In this document: positions 14,750 through 22,788 of the stretch, piece after piece
Numbering within the stretch: the first letter of the stretch is position 1
Layout: each line of letters starts with the position of its first letter
NCBI GenBank assembly: GCA_023426265.1
Contig: JAFABA010000002.1
Span: 1-22,984, forward strand
Direction: 5' to 3'
Length of the DNA stretch: 22,984 nt
From: Bacillota bacterium
GTDB lineage: Bacteria; Bacillota; Clostridia; Christensenellales; CAG-138
Program-made: the position numbers and the translations under genes
The notes under the pieces: generated by a model
Told to the model about the DNA's origin: nothing
Seen by the model: the letters and a program-made list of their open reading frames with translations, nothing else
Database searches by the model: none

Positions 14750-16138
14750 CTACTTATGAAATGCCTCACAAGGCCCTCTTAACACTCGGTCGCATACGGC
14801 CTCGCCTGCTTTTGCCAGCGCGTGTTCATCGATACCCCGCAGCTTCCCATCCTGGAACACGATGGTTCCATTGATCATGGTCAAAGAAACCGGACCCAGG
14901 ACGCCTACCCGGGCAAGCAGGTTCTTCGGATCGTGCAGCGTACCGCAAAGCTCCAGCGCCTGCGTGTCGATCATGAAAAGGTCGGCGGCCTTGCCCTCCT
15001 CCAAAGAACCGATGTCGCTCCTGCCCAGCGTCTTTGCACCGTTGACGGTAGCGATCTTGAGCATATCATAGGCGGAAACGGAGCCAGCGCGCTGCTTGGA
15101 GTGGAATGACTGCATCATAAAGCCGGTGCGCAGCGAATCAAGAAGGCTCGAGCTGTCATTGGTGGCGGAGCCGTCGCAGCCAAGGCTCACGATAATGCCC
15201 GCGCGCTGCATGGCGGCGATATCGAGTATGGGGAACCCGCCCAGTATTGCGGGCCCCGGGCAATGGGATACGCCTGCGCCAGTTTGGGCAAGCAGGGGAA
15301 ATTCGTTTGGCTGCAGTTCCCAGCCGTGGGCAAACCATACGTCTTCGCCAAGAAAGCCGATTTCATTGCACCATTCGAGCGTGCGCATGGAATAGCGTTC
15401 CTGCATGATGCTGTTTTCGCCCTCGCCCAGATGGGTGTGCATGCGCACCCCATGTTTGCGCGCGAGCGATACGGTTTCCATGAAGGTTTCTTTGTAGGAG
15501 TTAATGGGCTGGCAGGGGGCAAGTACGATCTGCTGCATGGAAAGCGGGCGGGGGTCGTGGTAAAGCGAGATGAGGCGTTCGCAATCCTTTAAGTATTCTT
15601 CCGTGGTTTCGAGCATGTTTTCGGGTATGGTGCTCCCCAGGGATCGGGGCAGGGTGTTCACGCCCCGGCCGGCGTGGTAGCGGATACCCAAAAGGGAAGC
15701 AGCCTCAAATTGGCGGTCCACGGGTGATTTGCCTGTCGCCTTGGTATAGCAGTACTGGTGGTCGAACGCGGTGGTGCAGCCATGCTTGATCAGGTCCGCC
15801 ATGGCAGTGAGCGAAGAATAATAGATGACGTCGGAGTCCACCAGTTGAAATATGCGGTAGATTTTATCGAGCCATTCCACCACCAGCATGTTGGGGTAAT
15901 CGATGCTGACCAAATTGCGCACAAATGTCTGGAAAAAGTGATGGTGCGTATTGATAAGGCCGGGATATATGAACTTATGCTCCGCGGATATCTGCTCCGC
16001 GTCCGCATCCGCGAGGCCCTCTCCGATGCGCGTGATCCTTCCGCTCTCAATCAAAAGGTCCGTATCGCGGTAGACGGTATCCGCAGCGTCGCACGTAACA
16101 ATTGCGGCAGCATTTTTAATAAGCACCTTTTTTGACAT
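14750..16138 (-). CDS. Amidohydrolase, 8-oxoguanine deaminase/TrzN-like subgroup
   Basis: This 462-residue metal-dependent hydrolase starts at the ATG at 16138 (GGAGG 5 nt upstream) in preference to 16177. Metal ligands of the amidohydrolase superfamily are visible: HxH in NTHHHFFQ (H65, H67), H236 in HTHLGE with E239, H271 in WFAHGWEL, and D322 in GCDGSATND. The C-terminal composite beta-sandwich is present (GSLEEGKAADLFMID). The overall pattern is that of deaminases or dechlorinases acting on N-heterocycles (8-oxoguanine deaminase, SsnA, guanine deaminase, TrzN/AtzA relatives). The substrate is probably an aminated purine, pyrimidine or triazine-like ring, though closely related proteins are often misassigned. 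It lies 51 bp after the beta-glucosidase gene on the same strand, which is unusual for this family. Confidence 0.85.
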   Translation of the reverse strand: MSKKVLIKNAAAIVTCDAADTVYRDTDLLIESGRITRIGEGLADADAEQISAEHKFIYPGLINTHHHFFQTFVRNLVSIDYPNMLVVEWLDKIYRIFQLVDSDVIYYSSLTAMADLIKHGCTTAFDHQYCYTKATGKSPVDRQFEAASLLGIRYHAGRGVNTLPRSLGSTIPENMLETTEEYLKDCERLISLYHDPRPLSMQQIVLAPCQPINSYKETFMETVSLARKHGVRMHTHLGEGENSIMQERYSMRTLEWCNEIGFLGEDVWFAHGWELQPNEFPLLAQTGAGVSHCPGPAILGGFPILDIAAMQRAGIIVSLGCDGSATNDSSSLLDSLRTGFMMQSFHSKQRAGSVSAYDMLKIATVNGAKTLGRSDIGSLEEGKAADLFMIDTQALELCGTLHDPKNLLARVGVLGPVSLTMINGTIVFQDGKLRGIDEHALAKAGEAVCDRVLRGPCEAFHK

Positions 16139-16189
16139 TCCATCCTCCATACAGCTTTGATCAAGAACAGCTTGCATCTTTGGTCCCGC

Positions 16190-18502
16190 TTATTTGCTCA
16201 TAATCGCGGCATTCATGCGCTCGAGCAATTCCAGCATCATATCAGGGGTGAGCTGCCCATTTGCATTCATGTCCAAATGCTGTGCGAACCCCCAAAAGGT
16301 CTTTGCCAGGTCCTTTTCCAGATCAACCGAGACCTGTTCGGCATGTAAAAGGCCTTTTTCCACCAGGAAATCAAAGAAGGCTTTGGCAGCGGCCGGATAA
16401 CGGAAAATATCGCTGTAATGGCTGTCCAAGGCAAGCGGACGGGCCGCTTCCTCATCGCCTTCTATCTCAATATCCGCTGCCAGCGGCAAATCGCGCGACG
16501 ATCCGCCGACATATAGCTTATACTGCCCACCGTCCACCCGCCACTGGCCGAGCATATCGTCATAATAGGCAAAGTCCCGCCTGTCGAGCGTAAAACGGGC
16601 AATGGCGCTTTCGCCCGGCGCAAGATGAACCTTTTGAAACCCTTTCAATTCTTTGATTGGACGGAACACGCGCGGGCTTTGCGGCGCGACATACAGCTGC
16701 GCTGCTTCGGCGCCCGCAGTTTTTCCCGTATTGGTAATGCGCACTTTCACTTCACAGCCGGATTGCACATTTGTGACACGTATGTCGTCATAGGAAAAGC
16801 TTGTATAGGACAGGCCGTAGCCAAACGGGTAAAGCGGCTCTATTTCCCTTGCGTCATAATAACGGTATCCCACAAAAATCCCTTCCCGGTAGCGGGCAAC
16901 GTCCTGCTCGTGGGGGAAATCCAGATATGCGGGCGTATCGGAAAGCTTATGCGGTATGCTTACGGGAAGCTTTCCGGACGGATTATACAGGCCAAACAGC
17001 AATCCGGCCGCAGCATTTCCGCTTCCCTCCCCGCCATACCACATATCCAGCACAGCGCGGGCATTCTTTGCCCAGGGCATGGATACGGCATCGCCGTTGA
17101 AAACAAGCACAGCCGTGTTGGGCTGGGCAGCAAAAACGGCTTCCATCAGGCGAAGATGGCCGCTTTCTAAATCCATATCGGGGCGGTCATATTCGTCGCT
17201 TTCCCGCGGCAGCCGGCTGCCGACAAGAACGATCGCCACATCAGCCGAGCGGGCGGCCTCTGCGGCCTCCTGCAGCAGCGCATCCGTAGCCGTATCATTG
17301 GGGAGGTAGCCGGGTGCATACAGGAACTCCGCAGCCGTTGCCGCCTTTTGCAGCTCTTCGAACGGGATATCCACTTTCATCGCGTTTACGACGGCGCAGC
17401 CGGTTCCCTGATACAAGGGCGCTTTTGCGAGCGCTCCAAGCACGGCGATTCGCTGTGGCTTTTTCGGATCCAGCGGCAGCAGCCCCCCCTCGTTCTTGAG
17501 CAGCACGCCACATTCCGCGGCGGCTTTTTGCGCAAGCGTATGCTGATGCTCCCAATCTAACTCTGGCTTTTCCTTTCCGTCTCGGCTGTATTGAAAAATC
17601 AATGCCAGCAGTCTTTCGCAATGGACATCGAGCTGTTCTTCCGTTAGATTGCCGCGTTGAAGCGCGGATGTAACCTGGTGAAAAAACTGTGTACTGGATG
17701 GCATTTGCAGGTCAAGCCCTGCTTTTGCTGCGGCTGCAGAGTCCTTTACACCGCCCCAATCGGAAACAGTGATCCCCTCAAACCCCCAATCCTTCCGCAA
17801 CACGTCGGTCAGAAGCCATTTGTTTTGGGAAGCAGAGACCCCGTTGATTGCCGGATAGCTTGCCAGGACGGCGGCCGGCTTTGCCTTTTTCACAGCACGC
17901 TCAAACCCCGCGAGGTAGATTTCCCGCAGCGCGCGTTGCTCTACAATGCAGTTGAGTATTGTCCGCCGCGTATCGGAATTGTTGCACGCAAAATGCTTAA
18001 CGGTGGCGCCTACGCCTTCCTGCTGTACGCCGGTTATCATGCCTGCCGCCATTTCCCCGGAGAGCACCGGGTCTTCCGAGTAATATTCAAAGCTACGCGC
18101 CGTAAGGGGATGCCTGCGTATATTCATGCCGGGCCCCAACAGCAAGCCGATCCCAATGCTTTTGCATTCCAACGCCACTGCCGCGCCAATTTCATGAGCC
18201 AGTTCCGGGTTCCAGGAGCAGGCTAAAGCCGCTCCGGAAGGGAAGCAAGTGGCTTTATATGTGTTTTGCAGCGCTTGCTCGCTATCAAAGCTGGAATTTG
18301 TAAATGCATCGTATAAGTTCGCGCTGGCCGTTTCTTTTCCCAATTCTCCCTTTTGGAAGCGAACGCCGTTTGTACCGTCGCTCATGAGAAGGGAGGGAAT
18401 ACCAAGCTCCTCTATGGGCGTCGTTTGCCAGTTGTTTTTTCCTGTGCACAAGCGAACTTTCTGTTCAAGGGTCATTTTTTTTACGATTGAGGGTATGTCC
18501 AC
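16190..18502 (-). CDS. Glycoside hydrolase family 3 beta-glucosidase-like enzyme
   Basis: This 770-residue GH3 enzyme has no signal peptide, so it acts in the cytosol on imported glycosides. The start is GTG at 18502 with AGGAGG upstream; MDIPSIVKKMTLEQKVRLCTG is the usual family N-terminus. The (beta/alpha)8 domain spans about 30-300, with RSFEYYSEDP (136-145), KHFACNN (169-175) and the nucleophile D248 in VSDWGG. The GH3 C-terminal domain spans about 320-560, with the acid/base candidates in ESDEYDR (434-440); the common form is ESEGFDR, so this site differs slightly. A fibronectin-III-like domain follows, with VKVRITNTGKTAGAEAAQLYV. A tail of about 95 residues with no motif I recognise ends the protein. 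It follows a sugar importer across a hairpin terminator, suggesting uptake followed by intracellular hydrolysis of a beta-glucoside or related glycoside. Confidence 0.94.
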   Translation of the reverse strand: MDIPSIVKKMTLEQKVRLCTGKNNWQTTPIEELGIPSLLMSDGTNGVRFQKGELGKETASANLYDAFTNSSFDSEQALQNTYKATCFPSGAALACSWNPELAHEIGAAVALECKSIGIGLLLGPGMNIRRHPLTARSFEYYSEDPVLSGEMAAGMITGVQQEGVGATVKHFACNNSDTRRTILNCIVEQRALREIYLAGFERAVKKAKPAAVLASYPAINGVSASQNKWLLTDVLRKDWGFEGITVSDWGGVKDSAAAAKAGLDLQMPSSTQFFHQVTSALQRGNLTEEQLDVHCERLLALIFQYSRDGKEKPELDWEHQHTLAQKAAAECGVLLKNEGGLLPLDPKKPQRIAVLGALAKAPLYQGTGCAVVNAMKVDIPFEELQKAATAAEFLYAPGYLPNDTATDALLQEAAEAARSADVAIVLVGSRLPRESDEYDRPDMDLESGHLRLMEAVFAAQPNTAVLVFNGDAVSMPWAKNARAVLDMWYGGEGSGNAAAGLLFGLYNPSGKLPVSIPHKLSDTPAYLDFPHEQDVARYREGIFVGYRYYDAREIEPLYPFGYGLSYTSFSYDDIRVTNVQSGCEVKVRITNTGKTAGAEAAQLYVAPQSPRVFRPIKELKGFQKVHLAPGESAIARFTLDRRDFAYYDDMLGQWRVDGGQYKLYVGGSSRDLPLAADIEIEGDEEAARPLALDSHYSDIFRYPAAAKAFFDFLVEKGLLHAEQVSVDLEKDLAKTFWGFAQHLDMNANGQLTPDMMLELLERMNAAIMSK

Positions 18503-18552
18503 GTTGACTCATCCTCCTATGATCATGTGATTGCGAAATCTTTAATGGACTG

Positions 18553-18590
18553 GAAGAAAGGCCACCGGCATAACCGCTATACCGGTGGCC
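18553..18590 (-). terminator. Intrinsic terminator after the CUT1 binding-protein gene
   Basis: Perfect 9-bp GC-rich arms, GGCCACCGG (18560-18568) and CCGGTGGCC (18582-18590), flank a 13-nt loop. On the - strand the stem is followed by TTTCTTCC. It lies 28 nt past the binding-protein stop and about 50 nt before the beta-glucosidase start, so it should reduce or end read-through into that gene. Confidence 0.75.
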
Positions 18591-18618
18591 AGTTTATGGA
18601 TTGGTTAAAAATCAAAAG

Positions 18619-19938
18619 TTACTGAGTCTTGTTGGCATCCCAGGCGCTTTGAAGCTCCTGCTGGAACTGGTTCTTATCAATATTGCCTGCAGCGTACTTC
18701 TGGATGATGGTTCCGAATGCCTCCGTAGCGCTGAAAGGATAGCGAGAGTTATAGATGCCCCGTACTTTTCCCGCGAGGAGGTAATCCGAGAGAGCCTGTC
18801 CCAATGGGCCGATGGCTTCGTAATCTACAGGTACGCTGTTGAATGCGGGAATATTTACGATCTCGGTAGTCAGGTATCTCTGGCCTTCCTTGTCGCTTAC
18901 CAGCCAATTTAAGAATTCCTTTGCGGCCTCCTTGGCAGGGGAGCTGTTGTTGATGGCCCAATAGTTGGTGACGCCCCCATACAGCACGTTGTTATCGGCT
19001 GCGTCAGGCAAAAAAGGAAGCGGCATCAGTCCCACGTTCAGGTTGGGGTCCACGTCGTTGAGGGTAGGCTGGTTCCACGTGCCGCCCATAGAGATAGCTG
19101 CCGCACCGCTTCCAAACTTGGCTACCTGGGTTGAAAAATCGGTATTGAGCGGGCTTTCGCAGCCGGCATAGTCAATGGCGATCATATCCGCGAGACCTAT
19201 GAAGGCTTCGTTGCCTACTATGGTTTCGGTCCCGCTGTTCAGCGCTTCGATAAAGGCATAGGGATCCTCCTGCTGTGCAAGAGCGGCGCTGAAGTAGAAC
19301 ATGCCGCCTTGGTACCAATCGCCAAAAGTGCTAACAAAGGGAGTGACACCGGCGGCGGTGAGCTTATCGGACGCTTCCTGCAGTTCGGCCAATGTCTTGG
19401 GTATCGAGGCAATGCCGGCAGCAGCGAAGACATCCTTGTTGTACATATAACCGTATCCCTCAATACCCACAGGGAAGCCGTAGACTTTGCCTCCGGAAGT
19501 GATGTCGGGTTTGGCGATATCCATCATGTCGCTTACCCAAGGCTGGTCGCTGAGGTCCTCCAGGTATTCCATCCACAGCTTCATTTGCTCAACGCCGGTA
19601 ATGACGAATATATCCGGCGCTTCCCCGCCGGTAAAGCGGGTCTTCAGCGCGGTGGCGTAATCGTCCGAACCGGTGGTATCGATGATGATTTCCACACCGG
19701 GATGGCTTGCGTTATATGCGGCGGCCATCCTTTCGAGCGGCTCAACGATTTCAATTTTATTATTGTAAAGTACGACTTGCTGCTTTGGGCCTTCGGATAC
19801 CGGGGCGGCCGGAGTGGAAGTGCTGGAAGCGCTGGGAGCCTCGGTTGCAGCCGGTGGTATGGAAGTGCCGTTGCTGCAGCCAGAGAGCGGGCCAAGGGCA
19901 ATGGCCAATGCCAGAAGAAAACCAATTGTCTTTTTCAT
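18619..19938 (-). CDS. CUT1-type sugar-binding lipoprotein (extracellular solute-binding family 1)
   Basis: This 439-residue lipoprotein has the signal peptide MKKTIGFLLALAIALGPLSGC, with lipid-anchored C21. A Ser/Thr/Pro/Ala linker follows, then a solute-binding family 1 fold. Typical segments are VVLYNNKIEIVEPLERMAAAYNASHPGVEI near the N-terminus, APDIFVITG, YMYNKDVF, and WLVSDKEGQRYL near the C-terminus. It delivers an oligosaccharide or glycoside to the two permeases encoded just upstream. GGAG sits 8 nt before the ATG. It lies after the permeases rather than before them, separated by 78 bp with a hairpin. The ligand is unknown; the following beta-glucosidase suggests a beta-glucoside. 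Confidence 0.94.
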   Translation of the reverse strand: MKKTIGFLLALAIALGPLSGCSNGTSIPPAATEAPSASSTSTPAAPVSEGPKQQVVLYNNKIEIVEPLERMAAAYNASHPGVEIIIDTTGSDDYATALKTRFTGGEAPDIFVITGVEQMKLWMEYLEDLSDQPWVSDMMDIAKPDITSGGKVYGFPVGIEGYGYMYNKDVFAAAGIASIPKTLAELQEASDKLTAAGVTPFVSTFGDWYQGGMFYFSAALAQQEDPYAFIEALNSGTETIVGNEAFIGLADMIAIDYAGCESPLNTDFSTQVAKFGSGAAAISMGGTWNQPTLNDVDPNLNVGLMPLPFLPDAADNNVLYGGVTNYWAINNSSPAKEAAKEFLNWLVSDKEGQRYLTTEIVNIPAFNSVPVDYEAIGPLGQALSDYLLAGKVRGIYNSRYPFSATEAFGTIIQKYAAGNIDKNQFQQELQSAWDANKTQ

Positions 19939-19974
19939 TGTACGTTCTCCTTCTCTATATTATTTGGAACATAC

Positions 19975-20009
19975 TGCAATGCGCTGTGGGGCTCCCGCCT
20001 CGCAATGCA
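19975..20009 (-). repeat. Interrupted hairpin between permease and binding-protein genes
   Basis: TGCAATGCG (19975-19983) pairs at 8 of 9 positions with CGCAATGCA (20001-20009). Inside is a 5-bp stem of GTGGG with CCCGC (19986-19998) and a 3-nt loop. It lies just after the permease stop and upstream of the binding-protein ribosome site. It may set the relative amounts of these proteins, or insulate the binding-protein gene. Confidence 0.5.
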
Positions 20010-20016
20010 TTTACAT

Positions 20017-20850
20017 TTAGTTTTTAACGGCGCCTTTCATGATGCCGGACACCACATGCTTTTGCATGAGCAGGAACAGTACGACAATAGGAATAATGCT
20101 GATCAGCAGACCCGGCAATGCGATGTCCCATTTGGTGGAATATTGCCCGAACATGGAGTTGATGGCCAGCTGTATGGTTTGCAGCTTTCGGGTATTTAAG
20201 AAGATCAAAGCGATTTGGAACTCGTTCCATATCCAGAACACATCCGAGATGACCACTGTCGCAATAGTGGGCCTTAATAACGGGAAAATGATATGGAAGA
20301 GGGTTTGCAGCGGGGTACATCCATCCAGCATTGCGGCCTCGTCCATCTCCAGGGGAATGGCCTTGACGGCGCTCTTCATGATGAGGTAAGCAAGTGGGAA
20401 ACCAATGCCAATGTAGGTAAGAATCCCGGCGGCATAGGTTCCGATCAAATTCAGGTTTCTGATGACCAGTACCAACGGCAGCATAATGGTGGCAAACGGA
20501 ATAAGCGCCGACCCAACAATGAACTTGTCGAGTACCACCGTGATGCGGCTGCGGCGCCGGGTAATCCAATAGCTGCTCATCGCGGTGAGTAAAACAAGCA
20601 ACAGTACCGATACGCCTGTTATGATTACCGTGTTCATGAATGCATGCGGGATGTTCAGCGTTTCCCACGCTTTTACATAGTTGGAAAGCTGGAATTCCTC
20701 TGGCGCGGCAAGCGGATTTTTTAGGATTTCGCTCAAAGGCTTGAAGGAATTCAGAAGCGCAATTACGAACGGGAACAGGAAGAACACCAAAATTACTGTC
20801 ATTAAAACAAACAACAGCGGCTTGGTAAGACGGCTCTTTTTTCTTACCAT
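20017..20850 (-). CDS. CUT1 ABC sugar permease, MalG-like
   Basis: This 277-residue inner-membrane permease has about six hydrophobic segments. The cytoplasmic EAA loop reads EMDEAAMLDGCTPLQTLFHI (about 190-210), the site that contacts the ATPase. GGAGGG stands 6 nt before the ATG, and only 2 nt separate it from the stop of the MalF-like gene, so the two are cotranscribed and probably coupled. It is the second half of the heterodimeric channel of a maltose/oligosaccharide-type importer. No ATPase is encoded nearby; such systems commonly share an MsmK/MalK-type ATPase encoded elsewhere. Confidence 0.94.
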   Translation of the reverse strand: MVRKKSRLTKPLLFVLMTVILVFFLFPFVIALLNSFKPLSEILKNPLAAPEEFQLSNYVKAWETLNIPHAFMNTVIITGVSVLLLVLLTAMSSYWITRRRSRITVVLDKFIVGSALIPFATIMLPLVLVIRNLNLIGTYAAGILTYIGIGFPLAYLIMKSAVKAIPLEMDEAAMLDGCTPLQTLFHIIFPLLRPTIATVVISDVFWIWNEFQIALIFLNTRKLQTIQLAINSMFGQYSTKWDIALPGLLISIIPIVVLFLLMQKHVVSGIMKGAVKN

Positions 20851-20852
20851 TT

Positions 20853-21728
20853 TTAGCCCTCCTTTTTCCGGGTGATTGCGTTTTGCGCCGAGGTTATAAC
20901 AAACAATACGATAAAGAACAAAAGCGCTTCGGCAGTGGCAAAGCCATACCGGTTGTTAAAGAAAGCGTCCTGATAAATAAGCTGCGATATTGAGGTGGTG
21001 GACCCAAACGGCCCTCCGTTTGTGAGGGACATGTTCAAGTCGAACATTTTGAATGTCAGTGAGATTGTCCAAAATAAGCAGGTGGAGATATACGGTATGC
21101 AGTTGGGCAGCTTGATTTTAAAAAACACCCGCCAGTAGCCTGCGCCGTCCATATAAGCCGCTTCAATGATATCCTGCGGAACGCCGGAGAGTGCGGCTAT
21201 CATTACAAGCATGACAAAGCCGATGGATTGCCAGCACGCTACGATGACCAGTCCCCAGAATGCCGTACCTTCCGTGCCAAGCCATTGCAATTCAAACAGC
21301 CCTATGCCGGTTGCCTTTCCGATGGCTGGGAAACCCTGTACAAAAATGAACAGCCAGATAAAGCCTATGACGATACCGCCCATCGTGTTCGGCAGATAAT
21401 AGGCAGCTCTGAAGAATTTGCTGCTTTTCAGGCCATAAGTAAGCAGTTCGGCCAGCAGCGTACCGGCCACATTGACAAACAGCACAATCACGAGGGAAAT
21501 ACGCAGTGTAAACCAAAGTGAATCGAAGAATTTGGCCTTCGTGAATAGTTCAAGGAAATTATTCAGACCGACAAATTCCATTGTGGAAGAAACGCCATTC
21601 CAGCCGGTGAGCGAAAGGTAGAAGCTGATGATGAAAGGTATGGCGACAATGACCGCCAGGACCAAAACCGTTGGCAAGAGGAAGATACCGCCATTGAGCA
21701 TGTTGCGCAGCTTTTTCAGGATGACCAC
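20853..21728 (-). CDS. CUT1 ABC sugar permease, MalF-like
   Basis: This inner-membrane permease of about 291 residues has six hydrophobic segments and the EAA loop IEAAYMDGAGYWRVFFKIKL. I chose the GTG at 21728 (protein VVILKKLRN...). The frame is open to 21797, but that stretch contains a good promoter (21766-21793), and a start near 21759 would leave only a short leader. AAGGAACAAGGGAA precedes the GTG. An ATG at 21701 is the alternative but has no ribosome site. It is the first gene of the importer unit (MalF-like, MalG-like, binding protein), and is divergent from the AraC regulator gene, which probably controls it. Confidence 0.9.
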   Translation of the reverse strand: MVILKKLRNMLNGGIFLLPTVLVLAVIVAIPFIISFYLSLTGWNGVSSTMEFVGLNNFLELFTKAKFFDSLWFTLRISLVIVLFVNVAGTLLAELLTYGLKSSKFFRAAYYLPNTMGGIVIGFIWLFIFVQGFPAIGKATGIGLFELQWLGTEGTAFWGLVIVACWQSIGFVMLVMIAALSGVPQDIIEAAYMDGAGYWRVFFKIKLPNCIPYISTCLFWTISLTFKMFDLNMSLTNGGPFGSTTSISQLIYQDAFFNNRYGFATAEALLFFIVLFVITSAQNAITRKKEG

Positions 21729-21765
21729 TTCCCTTGTTCCTTTCTTGTTATTGATTTTAGCGACA

Positions 21766-21793
21766 ATGATATATTGCTTCTTTACATTGTCAA
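21766..21793 (-). promoter_or_regulatory. Promoter for the CUT1 importer operon
   Basis: On the - strand a consensus TTGACA (21793-21788) is followed after 16 nt by TATCAT (21771-21766). Transcription would start near 21759, about 30 nt before the preferred GTG start at 21728. Its -35 lies about 31 bp from the -35 of the divergent regulator promoter, a compact layout suited to control by one AraC protein. Confidence 0.65.
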
Positions 21794-21824
21794 GCACAAT
21801 TATATCAAAAACATGTCATTTTAT

Positions 21825-21854
21825 TTGACCTAACACGATGAAAACGAATATACT
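21825..21854 (+). promoter_or_regulatory. Promoter for the AraC-family regulator gene
   Basis: TTGACC (21825-21830) and TATACT (21849-21854) are separated by 18 nt. The ATG at 21838 falls inside this spacer, so translation more likely begins at 21886, about 25 nt after the predicted transcription start. Confidence 0.6.
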
Positions 21855-21885
21855 GTCTTTAAGCATTCAGACATGGGGGAACAAA

Positions 21886-22773
21886 ATGGGAAGATTTCTT
21901 GAAATCATTAAGGTTCCGGAAGGCGCCCTTGCCTGGATTTATCTGTTTTCCGAAAACCAAATCACGGAAGTATCGCTGCATTGGCATCATAGCATGGAGC
22001 TTACCCTGATTACGCAAGGCGAGGCGCGATATACGATAAATGGCATTCGCCGAACCGTAAAAAAAGGCGATCTGGTGTTGATCAACAGCGGCGACCTGCA
22101 TGGGTGCAGCGTGAAGCCGGACGCATGTGAGGCAATCAATATCATGTTTCCGAACAGCTTTTTGTCACAGTTCGCTAAAAACTGCGATACGCCGCTTTTT
22201 CGGTTGGACAATACAAAGGTGGAATATACAGCGCTTGCGGGATTATGCGAAAAGTTATATCGCGTGTTTTCCGAGCGTATAAAAGACCGCTATGCCCAGC
22301 TTATTGTAAACAGCGTGATATGCGATATCGCGTATCTGTTGCTGTCTTCTTTTCGTTGGGACGAGTTTATGCCGCAATCGATCGAATCGGAAAAGTATCG
22401 CGAACGCTGCAGTGAGCTTGTGAAATATGTGGATGGGCATTTTCGTGAAAACATTACCGTAGAATCCGTCTCCAATGCGTTCTGCATATCCAAGGAGCAC
22501 CTTGCGCGTATCTTTCGCGATCAAATGGGGACAACCTTTAAAAAGCATTTGACGCGCGTGCGTATGTACCACGCGTATAAGATGCTGGCCGGCAGCGATT
22601 ATACCCTGATACAAATTGCAATGGAATGTGGATTTCCGGATAGCCGCGCCCTGATTGCCAGCTTCAAAAAAGTATACGGAATAACGCCGAGCCGCTATCG
22701 GAAAGAGTTCTATCAAAATGTACATGCGGATTTTCATAATGCGAAAAGAATGGATTTCTTTCTTGAAGAATAA
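21886..22773 (+). CDS. AraC-family transcriptional regulator with cupin sensor domain
   Basis: This is a 295-residue regulator. The ATG at 21886 has GGGGGA 5 nt upstream; the upstream ATG at 21838 lacks a ribosome site and lies within a promoter-like sequence. The N-terminal cupin (AraC_binding) domain spans about 20-100, with SLHWHHSMELTLITQGEA (the HxH ligand-site pattern) and KKGDLVLINSGDLHG. The C-terminal AraC DNA-binding domain spans about 185-275 with two helix-turn-helix units. The first has ITVESVSNAFCISKEHLARI; the second has TLIQIAMECGFPDSRALIASF and ends ITPSRYRKEF. It probably activates the divergent sugar-importer operon in response to its ligand, most likely a glycoside or its hydrolysis product. 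Confidence 0.94.
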   Translation: MGRFLEIIKVPEGALAWIYLFSENQITEVSLHWHHSMELTLITQGEARYTINGIRRTVKKGDLVLINSGDLHGCSVKPDACEAINIMFPNSFLSQFAKNCDTPLFRLDNTKVEYTALAGLCEKLYRVFSERIKDRYAQLIVNSVICDIAYLLLSSFRWDEFMPQSIESEKYRERCSELVKYVDGHFRENITVESVSNAFCISKEHLARIFRDQMGTTFKKHLTRVRMYHAYKMLAGSDYTLIQIAMECGFPDSRALIASFKKVYGITPSRYRKEFYQNVHADFHNAKRMDFFLEE

Positions 22774-22788
22774 GCGTTGGAACAATAA

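Noticed and set aside
18518..18527. TATGATCATG, similar to the palindrome TATGATCATA at 8486
   Set aside because: It directly abuts the beta-glucosidase ribosome binding site and two copies of so short a word are easily due to chance.
21729..21797. Longer start for the MalF-like permease
   Set aside because: The region contains the TTGACA/TATCAT promoter, and the hydrophilic extension is not typical of the family.
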